DNA of 6,796 bases. Origin: Gammaproteobacteria bacterium. Lineage in GTDB: Bacteria > Pseudomonadota > Gammaproteobacteria > DSM-19610. Where the stretch lies: NCBI GenBank assembly GCA_011371465.1, contig DRQL01000306.1:1-6796 (forward strand), in the 5' to 3' direction. Made by a program: the position numbers and the translations under genes. Shown here piece after piece: positions 6,708-6,796 of this stretch. How positions within the stretch are numbered: position 1 is the first letter of the stretch; each line of letters begins with the position of its first letter. The notes under the pieces are model-generated. The model was not told the origin of the DNA. It was given only the letters and a program-made list of their open reading frames with translations, and made no database searches.

Positions 6708-6796
6708 GGGGCAACAACGAACCGGGGCAACAACGAACCGGGGTGGCAACGAGCCGGGGCGGCAATAAACCGGGGCGGCAATAAACCGGGGCGGCA
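6708..6796. repeat. Array of 16-bp tandem repeats, continuing past the window
   Basis: Five complete 16-base units and a nine-base partial one are directly adjacent. Units 1 and 2 (6708-6723, 6724-6739) are identical, GGGGCAACAACGAACC. Unit 3 (6740-6755) is GGGGTGGCAACGAGCC. Units 4 and 5 (6756-6771, 6772-6787) are identical, GGGGCGGCAATAAACC, and unit 6 (6788-6796) begins the same way. GGGG at the start and CC at the end are invariant. The period is not a multiple of three, so it is unlikely to be coding. There are no spacers, which excludes a CRISPR array. It begins four bases after the palindrome. Confidence 0.9.

Noticed and set aside
6708..6796. CRISPR array
   Set aside because: The 16-base units are directly adjacent with no unique spacers, and no cas genes are present.

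Overview
The window is GC-rich chromosomal DNA of proteobacterial character, most likely from a gammaproteobacterium. Three things support this: an E. coli-type class A penicillin-binding protein 1B, the adjacent pair yoaA-tsaB (also neighbours in E. coli), and a PBP1B gene followed by a small TPR lipoprotein, an arrangement known from Pseudomonas (LpoP). All genes lie on the + strand and none is interrupted. This is core-genome territory; I see no phage, transposase or plasmid genes.

Layout: (1) 1-576 is the 3' part of an unidentified coiled-coil protein whose start lies outside the window. (2) 577-681 is a 105-bp gap with a possible -10 box and a perfect 8-bp inverted repeat just before the next start codon. 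(3) 682-2985 is mrcB (PBP1B). (4) 2982-3473 is a TPR lipoprotein overlapping mrcB by ATGA, a likely LpoP-type PBP1B activator. (5) 3493-4002 is a 169-residue uncharacterised protein with an E...D...QxK pattern resembling the PD-(D/E)xK nuclease fold. (6) 3999-5966 is a YoaA/DinG-type iron-sulfur helicase with a TTG start overlapping the preceding stop. (7) 5963-6655 is tsaB, overlapping the helicase by ATGA. (8) 6656-6796 is non-coding and holds a REP-like palindrome followed by an array of 16-bp tandem repeats that runs off the window.

From 682 to 6655 the genes are so tightly packed (three 4-base overlaps and one 19-base gap) that one transcript is plausible. It would combine cell-wall synthesis (PBP1B plus its putative outer-membrane activator), a putative nuclease/helicase pair for DNA repair, and the t6A tRNA-modification scaffold TsaB. 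The least understood part, and the best candidate for something new, is the nuclease-like protein translationally linked to the helicase. The 3' repeat region is the other unexplained structure.
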